A stretch of 64,000 nucleotides of DNA from Molossus alvarezi (lineage: Eukaryota; Chordata; Mammalia; Chiroptera; Molossidae). Below the pieces are notes generated by a model. That model was not told where the DNA came from and made no database searches. It was given only the letters and a program-made list of their open reading frames with translations. The first letter of the stretch is position 1; each line of letters starts with the position of its first letter. Shown here in pieces: positions 9,903-21,499 of this stretch. The position numbers and the translations under genes were made by a program. Location: assembly GCA_037176705.1 (NCBI GenBank), contig CM073891.1, positions 53,694,571 through 53,758,570 of the forward strand. Reading direction: 5' to 3'.

Positions 9903-11090
9903 ATGATGAGACAAAGAAACAACCCCCAAATGAAAGAAAAGAAGGAATCACCAGAAAAGGAACTAAATGAAATAGAGGTAAGCAATTTGTCAGATAAAGA
10001 ATTCAAAGCAATGGTAATAAATGTGCTCAAACAAGTTAGTGAGAACTACAAGTAACTTAATGAGAAGTATAAGGAACTCAATGGGAACTTCAGCAGCATG
10101 AAAAAGTATGTAGAAACCATGAATAAGAATCCAGAGGAAATGATATAGCAGAAATAAAGAATACCCTTAAAGGAATCAACAGTAGATTAGAAGTAGAGGA
10201 CTGAATCAGCAAATTAGAAGATAAGGTAGAAGAAAACATTCAATCAGAACAGCAATTGGGAAAAAATTTTTTAAAACAGGAGGATAGTTTGAGGGAGTTT
10301 TGAGACAATATGAAATGTAACAACACACACATCATAGGAGTACCAGAAGGAGAAGTAAGTGAGCAAGGAATAGTGAATCTGTTTAAAGAAATGATGACAG
10401 AAAAGTTCCTTAACCCGGTGAAGAAAAAAGTCATGCAAGTCCAGGAAACAGAAGGAGTCCCAATAAAGATAAACACAAAAACACTCACATCTAGACACAT
10501 CATAATTAAAATGGAAAACATTAAAGATAAAGAAAGAATCTCAGCTCTAGTTGATTTGGTTTGGCAGTTAGACTGTCGGCCCATGGACCAAAGAGTCTCA
10601 AGTTCAATTCTGGTCAAGGGCACATACCTCAGTTGCAGTTCAATTCCTGGCTATGGTTGGGGTTGTGCTGGAGGCAACCAATCTATGTGTCTCTCTCACA
10701 TCAATGTTCCCCCCCACCCTCCCCTCCCACTCTATCTCAAAACCAATGGAAAAATACCTTTTGGTGAAGATTTTAAAAAATAATAATAACCTTAAAGGCA
10801 GCAAGAGAAAGACAGAAAGTTACCTACAAGAGAGCTCTGATTAGACTGACAGCTGATTTCTCAATAGAAACACTTCAGTCTACAAGAAAATGGCATGAAA
10901 TATAAAAAGCAAGGGACTGAATTCAAGATTATTCTATCATTCAAAATTTAAGGTGAAATAAAGAGCTTCACAAAGAAAAAATCCAAAGGAGTTTATTACC
11001 ATCAAATAAGCACTGCAAGAAATGCTAAAGGGATTGTCGTAAGAAGAAGAAGTAATAGAGAGAAAGAGAGGAACACAGGCATAAAGAATA
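9903..11090 (+). pseudogene. L1 ORF1 (RNA-binding chaperone), degenerate
   Basis: ATG at 9903 begins a lysine/glutamate-rich N-terminus (MMRQRNNPQMKEKK) typical of bat L1 ORF1, then a heptad-like coiled-coil region broken by stops at about 10054 and 10147. The RRM-like middle (NNTHIIGVPEGE, about 10318-10355) and the C-terminal domain (ALIRLTADFSIETLQ, about 10833-10877) are recognisable. A Ves SINE splits middle and C-terminal parts. ORF1p trimers coat L1 RNA; this copy cannot make one. Confidence 0.8.
10545..10780 (+). mobile_element. Ves SINE inside L1 ORF1
   Basis: Ves 5' part tgatttggtttggcagttag, tRNA-like middle (agttcaattctggtcaaggg) and a 3' end aaaaataccttttggtgaag with an A-rich tail. 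ORF1 coding similarity stops at about 10543 (AAAGAATCT) and resumes at about 10790 (CCTTAAAGGCAGC), which marks the insertion limits. The long-tailed type, moderately diverged. Confidence 0.88.
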
Positions 11091-11129
11091 AAAATGGTAA
11101 CAAAAAAGTACCTATCAATAATAACCTTA

Positions 11130-11350
11130 GCCCTAGCTGGCTTTGTTCAATGGTTAGAGCATTGGCCCACAGACCAAAGGGTTAGAGTTTCAATTCCCAG
11201 TGAAGGGAAAGTACCTGGGTTGCAAGTTTGATCCTAACTCCTGGTTGGGGTTGTGAGGGAGGCAACCAATTGATGTTTCTCTCTTTCTCTCCCTCTTCCA
11301 CTCTATCTAAAAATCAATGGAAATATGTCCTTGGGTGAGGATTAACAACA
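11130..11350 (+). mobile_element. Ves SINE between L1 ORF1 and ORF2
   Basis: gccctagctggctttgttca at the 5' end, then a box B-like tttcaattccc and a tail gtccttgggtgaggattaac followed by (caa)n. The L1 sequence aataaccttaaatgtaaatg is split at aacctta, which is repeated on both sides as a short target duplication (left to about 11131, right to about 11381). Confidence 0.88.
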
Positions 11351-11361
11351 ACAACAAACAA

Positions 11362-13029
11362 ATTTAATAAAAACACCTTAAATGTAAATGGCTTAAATGT
11401 TCCAATAAAAAGACATAGGGTAGCTGAATGGATAAAAAAAAAAAAAAAAAAAAAAAGGCCCATATATATGCTGTCTACAAGGGACCCACCTCAGAACAAA
11501 AGTCTCACACATGCTCAAAGTAAAGGGATGAAAAAAAATTTTCCATGCACATGAAAATTTTAAAAAACCTGAGATAGCAATACTCATATCTGACAGAATA
11601 GACTTCAAAATGAAGGACATAATAAGAGACAATAAGAGCCACTTCATAATACTGAAGGGATTGATGCAACAAGAGGATATAACCCTGATAAACATATATG
11701 TACCCAATATAGGAGCACCCAAATGTGTAAAAGAACTTCTGGAGGACTTTAAGGGAGATATTGACAGAGATATAATCATAGTAGGGGACTTCAACACCCC
11801 ACTGATATCAGTGGATAGATTATTTAGACAAAAAATCAACAAGAAAACAGAGATCCTAAATGAGACACTCGATAAATAGATTTAATAGACATTTGCAGGG
11901 CGTTTCACCCCAAAACTGCAGAATACACATTCTTCTCAAGTGCACATGGGACATTCTCAAAGATAGACCACATGTTAGGACACAAACTAAGTCTCTACAA
12001 GTTCAAGAAGATTGAAATCATATCAAGTATCTTCTCAGATCACAATGGCATGAAACTAGAAATCAACTACAATAAAACACTAAAAATATTCACACATGGA
12101 AGCTAAAAGACATGTTATTAAACAATGAATGGGTGACCAATGATATTAAGGAAGAAATCAAAACCTTTCTGGAAACAAATGAAAATGAACACACAACAAC
12201 ACAAAATTTATGGGACACAGAAAAAGTAGTTCTGACAGGGAAGTTCACAGCACTATATGCCTACCTAAAGAAACAAGAAAAATTTATAATAAACTATATA
12301 ACCTTTCAACTTAAAGAATTAGAAAGAAAACAAAACAAAAAAGCCCAGAGTAACTAGAAGGAGGAAAATAATAAAGATCAGAGCAGAAATAAATGACATA
12401 GAGAGTAATCAATACAAAAGATTGATGAAACCAAAAGCTTGTTCTTTGAAAAGATAAACAAGATTGATGAAACTTTAGCCAGACTCATTAAGAAACATAG
12501 AGGACCCAATAAATAAAATCAGAAATGAAAGAAGTGAAATAACAACTGATACCACAGAAATACAAAGGATTACAAGAAAATATTATGAACAACAATAACC
12601 TAATAAATTGGACAACCTAGGTAAAATGGACAATTCCTAGAAACATATAAGCTTCCAAAACTCAACAAGAAAGATTCAGAAAACCCAAACAAACCAATAA
12701 AATTGAAGCAGTAATCAATAAACTACCAACTGACAAAAGCCCTGATCCAGACAGCTTCACAGGGGAGTTTTACCGAACATTCAAAGAACACCTATCCTCA
12801 AACTATTCCAAAATATTCAAGAAGAATGAAGACTTCCAAGTTCTTTTTACAAGGCTAGCACTATCCCAATTGCAAAACCAAATAAAGACACTACAAAGAA
12901 AGAGAATTACAGACCAATATCCCTGATGGACGTTGATGCTAAGATCCTCAACAAAATATTAGCAAACTGGATCCAGCAATTTATTAAAAAGATCATACAC
13001 CATGACCAAGTGGGATTTATTCCAGGGAA
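11362..13029 (+). pseudogene. L1 ORF2: endonuclease and N-terminal RT, truncated
   Basis: Encodes, in shifting frames, the apurinic-like endonuclease (LNVNGLNVPIKRH at about 11385; GDFNTPLIS at 11788) and the start of RT ([16 protein letters not shown] at about 12920). The longest open pieces are 89 codons (11610-11879) and 81 codons (12112-12357). A 24-nt A-run sits at about 11433. The catalytic FADD box is not reached. L1 ORF2 nicks and reverse-transcribes at the target; this one is dead. Confidence 0.85.
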
Positions 13030-13790
13030 TAAATCCTCATTTTGGCTGCCTCCCTGTGTTTGTTTCAGTGTATTACTTAATGAGAGGTATGGGGCTCGCT
13101 GAGACCAGATGCTGTTCGTTTGAAAGAATTTAGGAAAAACCTGAAGCAGGATCCAAGACCAGCCAATCCTATGGTTAAGCAAGTGGCAATAGCTTAGGTG
13201 GGCTTGAAAGTTGGGTGGGGTGGGGCGGGACCTCAGGGAGTCAGCGGGGCGGGGCTACCAGTGTGAGCCAGGTTGCTGGAGTCCCAGATATGGTGACTGT
13301 CTGCCGCCCCCGGGAAGGGCTCACCAAAGGAACAAAGGCCTCTTACAGCACGTTTGTCACCAAGAAAGCCCCCTCTCCAGCCGTCGCTCCAGTGCCATAC
13401 AGCTCAGTTCTTCCCTGTATGTCTCTGGTGCCCCTCGAGCTGCCTCCCCTCCAAGCTTAGAGGGAGAGAGTCCGATAAGTCCGTGCGCCAGCCCTTTAGG
13501 GAGCTGCCTTGGGCTCCAGCCGCTTCAGCTTCCCTGAGCCTCAGTTCCCGCTGGTTTTTCCAGCCAGAAGTTATGGGGACTTCTCTTCCTGGCACTGGAA
13601 CCCTGAGCGGGGCACCAGTCTGGATGTGGCTGCTGCTTTAATTTCGTAGTTGTAGGATTTCCATTCAGCTTGATTTCAGGCGGTTTTGAATGATGGTTTT
13701 TCTGTAGTGTAGTTGTAACTTTGATGTGGTTGTGGGAGGACGTGATATTGCGTTTACCTACGCTGCCATCTTGTCCGGAAGTGCATAATT
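13030..13790 (-). mobile_element. Antisense GC-rich L1 5' UTR of a second subfamily
   Basis: The minus strand begins at about 13790 with an L1-like 5' start (caagatggcagcgtaggtaa) and runs through a GC-rich 5' UTR with Sp1-like GGGGCGGGG boxes near 13223-13252 (plus strand). It differs from the 5' UTRs at 8731, 22370 and 60600. No ORF1 or ORF2 follows on the same strand. Frames of 80-120 codons here are chance frames in GC-rich DNA. An LTR is the alternative. 13791-14600 holds nothing I recognise. Confidence 0.6.
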
Positions 13791-14649
13791 TTATTTTTAT
13801 ATTATCTATTTGTGAACATGGAATTTGTTCCATACAGTAAAACATTAAACATTTTATATACATATAGAGATTCTGTTTCTTAAGCAAAATAAATACTTGG
13901 CTGCAAATTGGTCTAGGGCTATCATGTAGAAAACTACATGGTTGGATTTTAAATAGGTAAAGTAGTAAGTGATAAAATGTCTTCTTACTAAATCATAGAC
14001 AAGTTGCAATAGCTCTAAAAGTTTAGTTAGCAATAATGTATACATCTCTAAACATTTAATACTCAAAAGATTTTAAAATTTACAGTTTAGATTTAAACAT
14101 AAATTTGACTTTTGTAGAGAAAAAGTAGTGCATTCATTTCAAGAAGCTTAATTTGGCACTCAAATTAATAGCCCCAACCATTTATTTAGATTAAGCTGTA
14201 CATAATGCTAACTATTACTACCAATCTTCTTTGCATTCTCAAATGTAAGAGACCCTTTTATTTTGGTTTAGAGTACTCATATAAACATGCCTTTAGTCTC
14301 ACACACCTTCCCTAAATGTCATACATTCTGTGAATCAACACATGCTTTTTCTCTTCCTTCTTTTCATGACAAGAAAGTGTTTCTTCCCATGGCTGCATTT
14401 AGAATTTTTGGTCTTTTTTTCCTCTTAGTTTTCTGTATATATTATTCCAATGTCTTTAACTTCTGTTGTAATAGTTTAGAATACTGTCAATGTCATTCTT
14501 TTAATTTTTTAAGAAAAAATTTGAATAAAAATTTGCAACACATTTTTTACACTGAAGTTTAGGAATATGATATTATGTATGTAGATGTGTTCTTTTTCCT
14601 CCTCTTTTGTCTAAATTTTGGAGACCATTTTTATTCTGTAAATTCAGAG

Positions 14650-15110
14650 AAATACTTTTAAAAATTGTTTAATTACTTTTCTCCCCCTTTGCTTCTTACA
14701 GAAAATGTTATATTCATATCATCTGCATTAGTCCCCCAAGACTCTTTTATGAGTCCAGCACCTTCAATTTTTCTTTTGATGGTACATTTCATCCCAAGTC
14801 AAGTCTCCTTTTATCACAATTTATCCCTCCTCTACCCTATTCTACCTTCCCCACCTCCCTTTCCCTCTGTAATCACCATACTATTGTTTGTATCTGTGAG
14901 TTTTATTTTTCCTCTTTGCTTAATCTCTTCACCTTTTCACCCAAACCCCTCTCCTCTGATAGTTGTCAGTCTGTCCTCTGTATCTATAAGTCTGTTTCTA
15001 TTTTGTTTGTTTCTTTATTTTGTTAATTAGATTTCACATATAAGTGAAATCATATGGTACTTGTCTTTCTCTGCCAGGCTTATTTCACAACTTCAGTTGT
15101 ATATTTATAA
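14650..15110 (-). mobile_element. Antisense L1MA-like 3' UTR
   Basis: The plus strand shows the C-rich 3' UTR pattern (ctaccttccccacctccctt, gatagttgtcagtctgtcct) and then gtgaaatcatatggtacttg with tctctgccaggcttatttca, the antisense of the L1 3' UTR/ORF2 end. It is truncated and distinct from the next L1, whose 3' end begins at about 15235. Confidence 0.7.
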
Positions 15111-15521
15111 AAGTAATAGTAAGCATGTGACTGATAACACGAATTAGTTTACTTTTTAAAGCAGTTTTTAAATTTTTAGTCTCGAGAGTATACACACTAT
15201 TTTTTTTTAAATTGGAAACTTTTTTTTTTTTGTCATTGCTTTTAATTTTATTTTTGGTACAGATGTTTCTCCTTTTTTCCCCATTGACACCCTCCTCCCA
15301 ATCTCCCCCGCCAAATCCCTGGCTTTGTTGTCCATGTCAATTGGTTATGCATACATGCATATGAGTTCTGTGGTTTACCTCTTCCCATTGCCAACCACCC
15401 CCTCTTCTGAGGGTTGTCAGTCTGTACCCTACTTCCATGTTTCTGGGTCTATCCTATTCCTCAGACTGTTATATTCAATATATTACATATATATAGGTGA
15501 GATTGTGTTATATTTGTCTTT

Positions 15522-18425
15522 TTATGCTTGGCTTGTTTCACTTAGGATAATATTTTCCAGTTCCCTCCATGTCCTCTCAAAGAATAAGAGATCTTTCTTT
15601 CTTACAGCTGTATAGGAATTCATTGTGTATATGTACCACTGCTTTTTTATCCATTCGTCTACTGATGGACACTTGGGCTGTTTCCGGATCTTAGCTATTG
15701 TAAATAGTGCTGCTATGAACATGGGGGTACATATATTCTTTCTGATTGGTGTTTCAGGCTTCTTAGGGTATATTCCTAGAGGTGGAATCACTGGGTCAAA
15801 TGAAAGTTCAGTTTTTAATTTTTTGAGGTAACACTACATTGTTTTCCATAGTGGCTGCACCAATCTGCATTCCCACCAGCAATGTACTAGAGTCCCCTTT
15901 TCTCCACACCCTCGCCAACACTTGTTGTTTTATGATTTGTTGATGGCAGCCATTCTGACAGGTGTGAGGTGATACCTCATTGTTGTTTTAATTTGCATCT
16001 CTCTGATAATTAGTGATGTTGAGCATTTTTCATATGTCTCTTGGCCATTGTATGTCCTGTTTGGAGAGGTGTCTATTTAGTTCCTCTGCCCATTTTTTAA
16101 TTGGGTTCTTTGTCTTCCTTTTGTTGAGTTGTATGAGTACTCTATATATTTTGGAAATTAACCCCTTATCTGATGTATCATTGGCAGTGGTGCTCTCCCA
16201 TACAGTGGGTTGCCTTTCCATTTTTGTGGTTGTTTCTTTTGCGGTGCAGAAGCTTTTGAGTTTGATGTCGTCCTATGTGTTCATTTTCTCCTTTGTTTCT
16301 GTTGCCTTAGGTGATGTATCAGTGAAAATTCTGCTGCATATGATGTCTGAAATTTTGTTGCCTACATTTTCTTTTAGAATTTTTATGGATTCACGGGTCA
16401 CATTTAAGTCTTTTATTTATTTCAAGTTTATTTTTGTGTATGGTATAAGTTGATGGTCTAGTTTTATTATTTTGCATGTAGCTGCCAATTTTCCCAACAC
16501 CATTTATTAAAGAGGCTGTCTTTACTCCACTGTATGCTCTTGCCACCTATGTCAAATATTAATTGAGCATATTGCCTTGGGTCCATTTCTGGGTTCTCTA
16601 TTCTGTTACACTGGTCTATATGCCTGTTCTTGTGTCAGTACCAGGCTGTTTTGATTACAGTTGCTTTGTAGTATAAACTGATATCTGATATTGTGATTCC
16701 ATCCACTTTGTCCTTCTTTTTCAAAATTGCTGTGGCTATTCGGGGTCTTTTTTGGTTTCATATGAACTTTTGAAGTGTTTGTTCTAGTTCTGTGAAATAT
16801 GTCATTGGTATTTTGATGAATATTGCATTGAATCTCTAGATTTCTTTGAGTAGTATGGACATTTTAATGATGTTAATTTTTTTTAACCCACAAACAGGAA
16901 TGTGCTTCCACTTTTTTACATCTTCCTCTATATCTTTTTTCAATGTCCTAGTAGTTTTCTGCAAATAGGTCCTTTACTTCTTTGGTTAAGTTTATTCCTA
17001 GGTATCTTAATTTTTTTGCCACGATGGTAAATAGGACTGTTTTTTTCAGTTTCTCTTTCTGTGAGTTCGTCATTGGTGTATAAGAATGCCATCGATTTCT
17101 TGATGTTAGTTTTGTATCCTGCTACTTTGCCAAATTCATTTATTAAGTCTAGTAATTTTTGATGGAGTCTTTGTGATTTTGTATGTATAGTATCATGTCA
17201 TCTGCAAATAATGACAGTTTTAATTCCTCCTTTCCCATTTGGATCCCTTTTATTTTTTCTTCCTGTCTTAATGCTATGGCTAAGACTTCCAGTACTATGT
17301 TAAATAAGAGTGGTGAAAGTTGGCATCCTTGTCTTGTTCCCGTTCTTAAGAAAAATGTTTTTAATTTTTGCCCATTCAGTATGATGTTGGATGTAGGTCT
17401 TTCATATATGGCCTTTCTTATGTCGAGATATGATCCCTCTTTCCTAGATTTCTGAGTGTTTTTATCAGAAATGGGTGCTGGATTTTATCAAATGTTTTTT
17501 CAGTGTCTATTGATATGATCATATGATTTTTATCTGTCATTTTGTTTATATGGTGTATCACATTTATTGATTTGTAAATATTGTACCAGCCTTGCATCCC
17601 TGGGATGAATCCCATTTGGTCGTGGTGAATGTGAATAATTTTTTGATGTATTGCTGGATTCTATTAGCTAGTATTTTGTTCAGGATGTTGGCATCTATGT
17701 TCATCAGGGATATTGGTCTGCAGTTTTCTTTCTTTATAGTGTCTTTTTCTGGGTTTGGAATTAGAATTATGCTGGCCTCATAAAACAAGTTTGAAAGTTT
17801 TTCTTCTTCTTGAATTCTTTGAAATAGTGTGAGGAGAATGGATATTAGTTTTTCTTTGAATGTTCGGTAAAATTCCCCCATGAAGCCGTCTGGGCCTGGG
17901 CTTTTGTTTGCTGGGAGCATCTTGATTACATCTTCAATTTCTTTTGTTGTTAATGGTCTATTCACTTTTTCTATCTCTTCCCGGTTCAGTTTTGGAAAAC
18001 TATGTGTTTCTAGGAATTTGTCCATTTCACTTAGATTGTCAAATTTGTTGCCATATAATTGTTCATAATATGTGTTAACAATCCTTTGTATTTCTGTGGT
18101 GTCAGTTATTATTTCTCCTCTTTCATTTCTGATGTGTGTATTTGGGTTTTCTTTGTTTCTTGGTGAGTCTAGCTAAGGGTCCATCAATCTTGCCTTTCTT
18201 TTCAAAGAACCAGCTGTTTGTTTCATTGATCCTTTGAATTGTTTTTTTGGTTTCCATGTCATTTATTTCTGCTCTGATCTTTACTATTTTCTTCCTTTTA
18301 CTTGCTCTGGGGTTTTCTTCTTGTTTGCTCTCTAATTCTTTAAGTTGTGAGGTTAGACAGTCAATTAGAAATTTTTCTTGTGCCTGGAGGTAGGCCGGTA
18401 GTGCTATGAATTTCCCTCAGGGTGG
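15522..18425 (-). pseudogene. L1 ORF2: RT to C-terminus, frameshifted
   Basis: Antisense pieces encode RT and the cysteine-rich C-terminus. The 153-codon frame at 17564-18025 includes [18 protein letters not shown] (RT fingers). The plus strand near 17190-17220 holds the antisense of the LFADDM catalytic box, and the frame at 15522-15791 is the C-terminal part (WYIYTMNSYTAV). The N-terminal endonuclease is absent. Frames are broken in at least four places. Confidence 0.88.
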
Positions 18426-18780
18426 TGTTGAATTTCCAAGATAGGGGCTGCTGCCTCTCCCCAGAGCCCTGGGAAGGAGCAATATGGCCACCATCCTGAG
18501 TGGCTGAAACTAGGCAAAAGCTCTGAGCGCCCTCCAAATCCCAAGTGTTCCCACACAGTTTAGTCCAGTCTGCCCTTTTTCTGCCAGAGCCCAAAGTGAA
18601 TAGCTGTGGCTATTTTAGCCTTTTTCCTGGCTCTGCATTGTGGAGCCGCTTGGGAGTTTAACCCGAGGGTGCCGCTCACAGCTAAGGCCGCTGTCGAGCT
18701 GCCAACTGTGGGCTCCCAGCCCCCATCTTGCGCCTTTGCAATTCTACCAGGATTGAGTCAGTTCATATTTCTTTTTTTGT
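18426..18780 (-). promoter_or_regulatory. L1 5' UTR fragment
   Basis: Sequence homologous to the L1 5' UTR at 22690-23045, joined to ORF2 at about 18420 (aattccctcagggtggtgtt on the plus strand). It ends in a T-rich run at about 18765-18780. In a complete L1 this part of the 5' UTR would precede ORF1 by about 0.3 kb. Confidence 0.75.
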
Positions 18781-18809
18781 TGTTATTTTTCTATAATTAT
18801 TAAAAATTC

Positions 18810-18930
18810 CATGGCTTTGGATAAGCCATATAATTGCCTTCAATCTTAGTTTCTCCTCTATAAAATAGGAATTCCAAAACACTTACAATAATTGGTACAG
18901 TATAGAAAATAGAAAATTAATACAGGAAAT
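18810..18930 (+). mobile_element. Possible MIR SINE fragment
   Basis: tcttagtttctcctctataa with aaataggaatt follows the MIR pattern (cagtttcctcatctgtaaaatgg) and is preceded by a plausible ggataagccatataattgcc. Diverged and short. The rest of 18931-19415 shows nothing I can assign. Confidence 0.45.
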
Positions 18931-19556
18931 GGTAGTCTTTACAATTTGATTTAAAAAACATTTTAAATATAGCGGCTTGCATAATGTGATAATACCAATA
19001 GAAAACAGTTCCATTTATGGAGCAATGCTGGTAACAACTGGGTGCTATAGACAATAATGTTATGTCCATTATTCAGTGAAACACAAAGCTGTGTAACAAA
19101 GGGATTTTCAACAGTATTTTTCTAAAAAACACAACCTCCCATGGATTCTAGTTCTGGTTAAGTATTTAATGTCAATAAAAGCAGTCAAAAATATGTGTAA
19201 ACATCATCCTTGCATAGGGCAAATTAAAGTGATTCTTTGTCCTTGGTATTGAGAAGTTAATGTTGATAACTCACTATATCCAGTGCTTATTGTGAAGAGT
19301 GATAACTTACAGAATTAAAAGGGTATTATACCATGGTACCATTGGGTCTACTTCCTATAAAATATTAGATTATTTTTTTAATTAAATGACTAAATATTCA
19401 TCACTTTCTTTTTAAATTTAATTAATTAATTTTTGTTACAGATATTTCTCCTTTCCCCCCATTGACAACCTCCTCCAGTTCCCACACCCACTCCAGCATT
19501 GTAGCCTATATCCATTTGTTATGCTTATATGAACAAGTTCTTTTGTTTATCTCCCT

Positions 19557-21470
19557 GCCCCTTTTGATTTTGATGTCGTCCCATGTGTTCAAAGCTTTCT
19601 TCAAAAGCTTCTGTGAATAGATCCTTTATTTCTTTGGTTAAGTGTATACCTAGGTATCTTAATTTTTTTCCATGAAAGTGGGCATCCTTGCCTGTTCTTA
19701 AGAAAAATGCTTTTAGTTTTTGCCCATTGACTATGATGTTGGTTGTAGGTCTTTTATATATGGCCTTTATTATGTCAAGATATGATCCCTCTATTCCCCA
19801 ATTGCTGAGCATTTTTGTCAGAAATGGGTGCTGGATTTTGTCGAATGCTTTTTTAGCGTCTATCAATATGATCATATGATTTTTATTTTTCATTTTATTT
19901 ATGTGGTGTATTACATTTATTGACTTGCGAATATTGTACCAGCCTTGCATCCCTGGGATTAATGTTCAATAAAATTCCCCTGTGAAGCCATCTGGGCCTG
20001 GGCTTTTGTTTGTTGGGAGAGTCTTGATTACATCTTCAATTTTTGTGTTGTTATTGGTCTGTTCAAGTTTTCTATCTCTTCCTGGTTCAGTTTAGGGAAA
20101 CTATGTGTTTCTAGAAATTTGTCCATTTTGCTTAGATTGTCGAATTTGTTGCCATATAATTGTCCATAATATATGTTAACAATTCTTTGTATTTCTGTGG
20201 TATTAGTTATTATTTCTCCTCTTTCATTTCTGATTTTGTATTTTTGAGTTCTCTCTCTTTGTTTCTTGGTGAGTCTAGGTAAGGGTCCATCAATCTTGTT
20301 TATCTTTTCAAAGAACCAGCTCTTTGTTTCATTGATGCTTTGAATTGTTTTATTGGTCTCCATGTCATTTATTTCTGCTCTGATCTTTAATATTTACTTC
20401 CTTCTACTTGCTCTGGGGTTTTCTTCTTGTTTTCTTTCTAGTTATTAAATTGTGAGGTTACATAGTCAATCAGAAATTTTTCTTGTTTCTTGAGGTAGGC
20501 CTGTAGTGCTATGAACTTCCCTCTCAGAACTACTTTCGCTGCATCTCAAAGATTTTTGTGTTGTTGTGTGTTCATGTTCATTGGTTGCCAGGAAGTTTCT
20601 AATTTCTTTCTTGATATCCATTGTAACCCATTCATTGTTCAATAACATGCCATTTAGCCTCCAGTTTTCAAATGTCTGTGCATGTTCTTTGAAATTATTA
20701 CAATTGATTTCTAGTTTCATGCCATTGTGATCTGAGAAGATGCTTGATATAATTTTAATGTTCTTGAACATATATGGACTTAGTTTGTGCCCTAACATGT
20801 GGTCTATCTTTGAGAATGTACCATGTGCACATGAGAAGAATGTGAATTCTGCAGTTTTGGGGTGTAATTCTCTGTAGATAGCTATTAAATCCATTTGATC
20901 CAGCGCTTCATTTAGAGTCTGTGTTTCCTGTTAATTTTTTGTCTTGAGGATCTATCCAGTGATGTCAGCCGGGTGTTGAAGTCTCCTGCTATGATTGTAT
21001 TGCTGTTGCTTTCTCTTTTGAAGTCCTCCAGAAGATTTTTATTATATGTTGGTACTCCTATATTGGGTGCATATATGTTTATCAAGGTTGTATCTTCCTG
21101 TTAAATAGATTCTTTTAATATTATGTAGTGGCCTTCTTTGTTTAGTTATGGCCTTCAGTTTGAAATTCATTTTATCAGATATGAGTATTGCTACCCCAGC
21201 TGTTTTTTCTTATCTGTTTGCTTGAAAGATTTTTTTTCCATTCCTTCACTTTCAACCTATGTGAGTCTTTTGTGTGAGGTGGGTCTCTTGTAAACAACAT
21301 AAATGTGAGTCACACTTTTTTATCCAGTCTGCTACTCTGTGTCTGTTTATTGAAGCATTCAAACCATTCATATTTTAGGTGATAATTGATATGTACTTAT
21401 TTATTGCCATTTTTGTTTAGTGTGGTTCTATTTTTCTTCTTATTTATTTATTTATTTTTTTACTAATATA
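19557..21470 (-). pseudogene. L1 ORF2 with deletions
   Basis: RT fragments at 19525-19950 (141 codons, ending with an inserted run after KDAHFHGK) and 20028-20363, then the endonuclease C-terminal half at 20466-20894, which has FSKIDHMLGHK and SDHNGMKLEI, the SDH motif of L1 endonuclease. The FADD catalytic box has been lost in one of the deletions. No activity is expected. Confidence 0.85.
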
Positions 21471-21499
21471 GCGGTCCTTTTAGCATATCTTTCAGTGCT

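Larger units (their letters stand above)
8731..13029 (+). mobile_element. L1 (+), 5' end intact, 3' part missing
   Basis: Starts at the L1 5' end (ccaacatggcagtgggcagg, 8738), followed by a GC-rich 5' UTR to 9902, a degenerate ORF1 (9903 to about 11090) and ORF2 from about 11360 through endonuclease into reverse transcriptase, ending at about 13029 inside RT. The rest of ORF2, the 3' UTR and the poly(A) are absent, the opposite of normal 5' truncation. Two Ves SINEs (10545, 11130) are nested in it. It interrupts the ERV pol. Confidence 0.88.
15235..18780 (-). mobile_element. L1 (-) with 5' UTR fused directly to ORF2
   Basis: Bat L1 on the minus strand. The 3' end is at about 15235 (antisense ggtacagatgtttctcc), with 3' UTR to about 15500, ORF2 to about 18425, then a jump straight to 5' UTR sequence up to about 18780. 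ORF1, the linker and the endonuclease part of ORF2 are missing. The 5' UTR piece matches 22690-23045 of the neighbouring L1 (shared tgtggctattttag, gctcacagctaag). The 5' start itself is also cut off. No clear target duplication. Confidence 0.88.

Noticed and set aside
16013..16453. 146-codon plus-strand hydrophobic frame that looks like a membrane protein
   Set aside because: It is the antisense of the lysine/asparagine-rich L1 ORF2 C-terminus. Antisense of such coding is always Phe/Leu/Ser-rich. Similar frames at 14665, 59946 and 56309 were rejected for the same reason.
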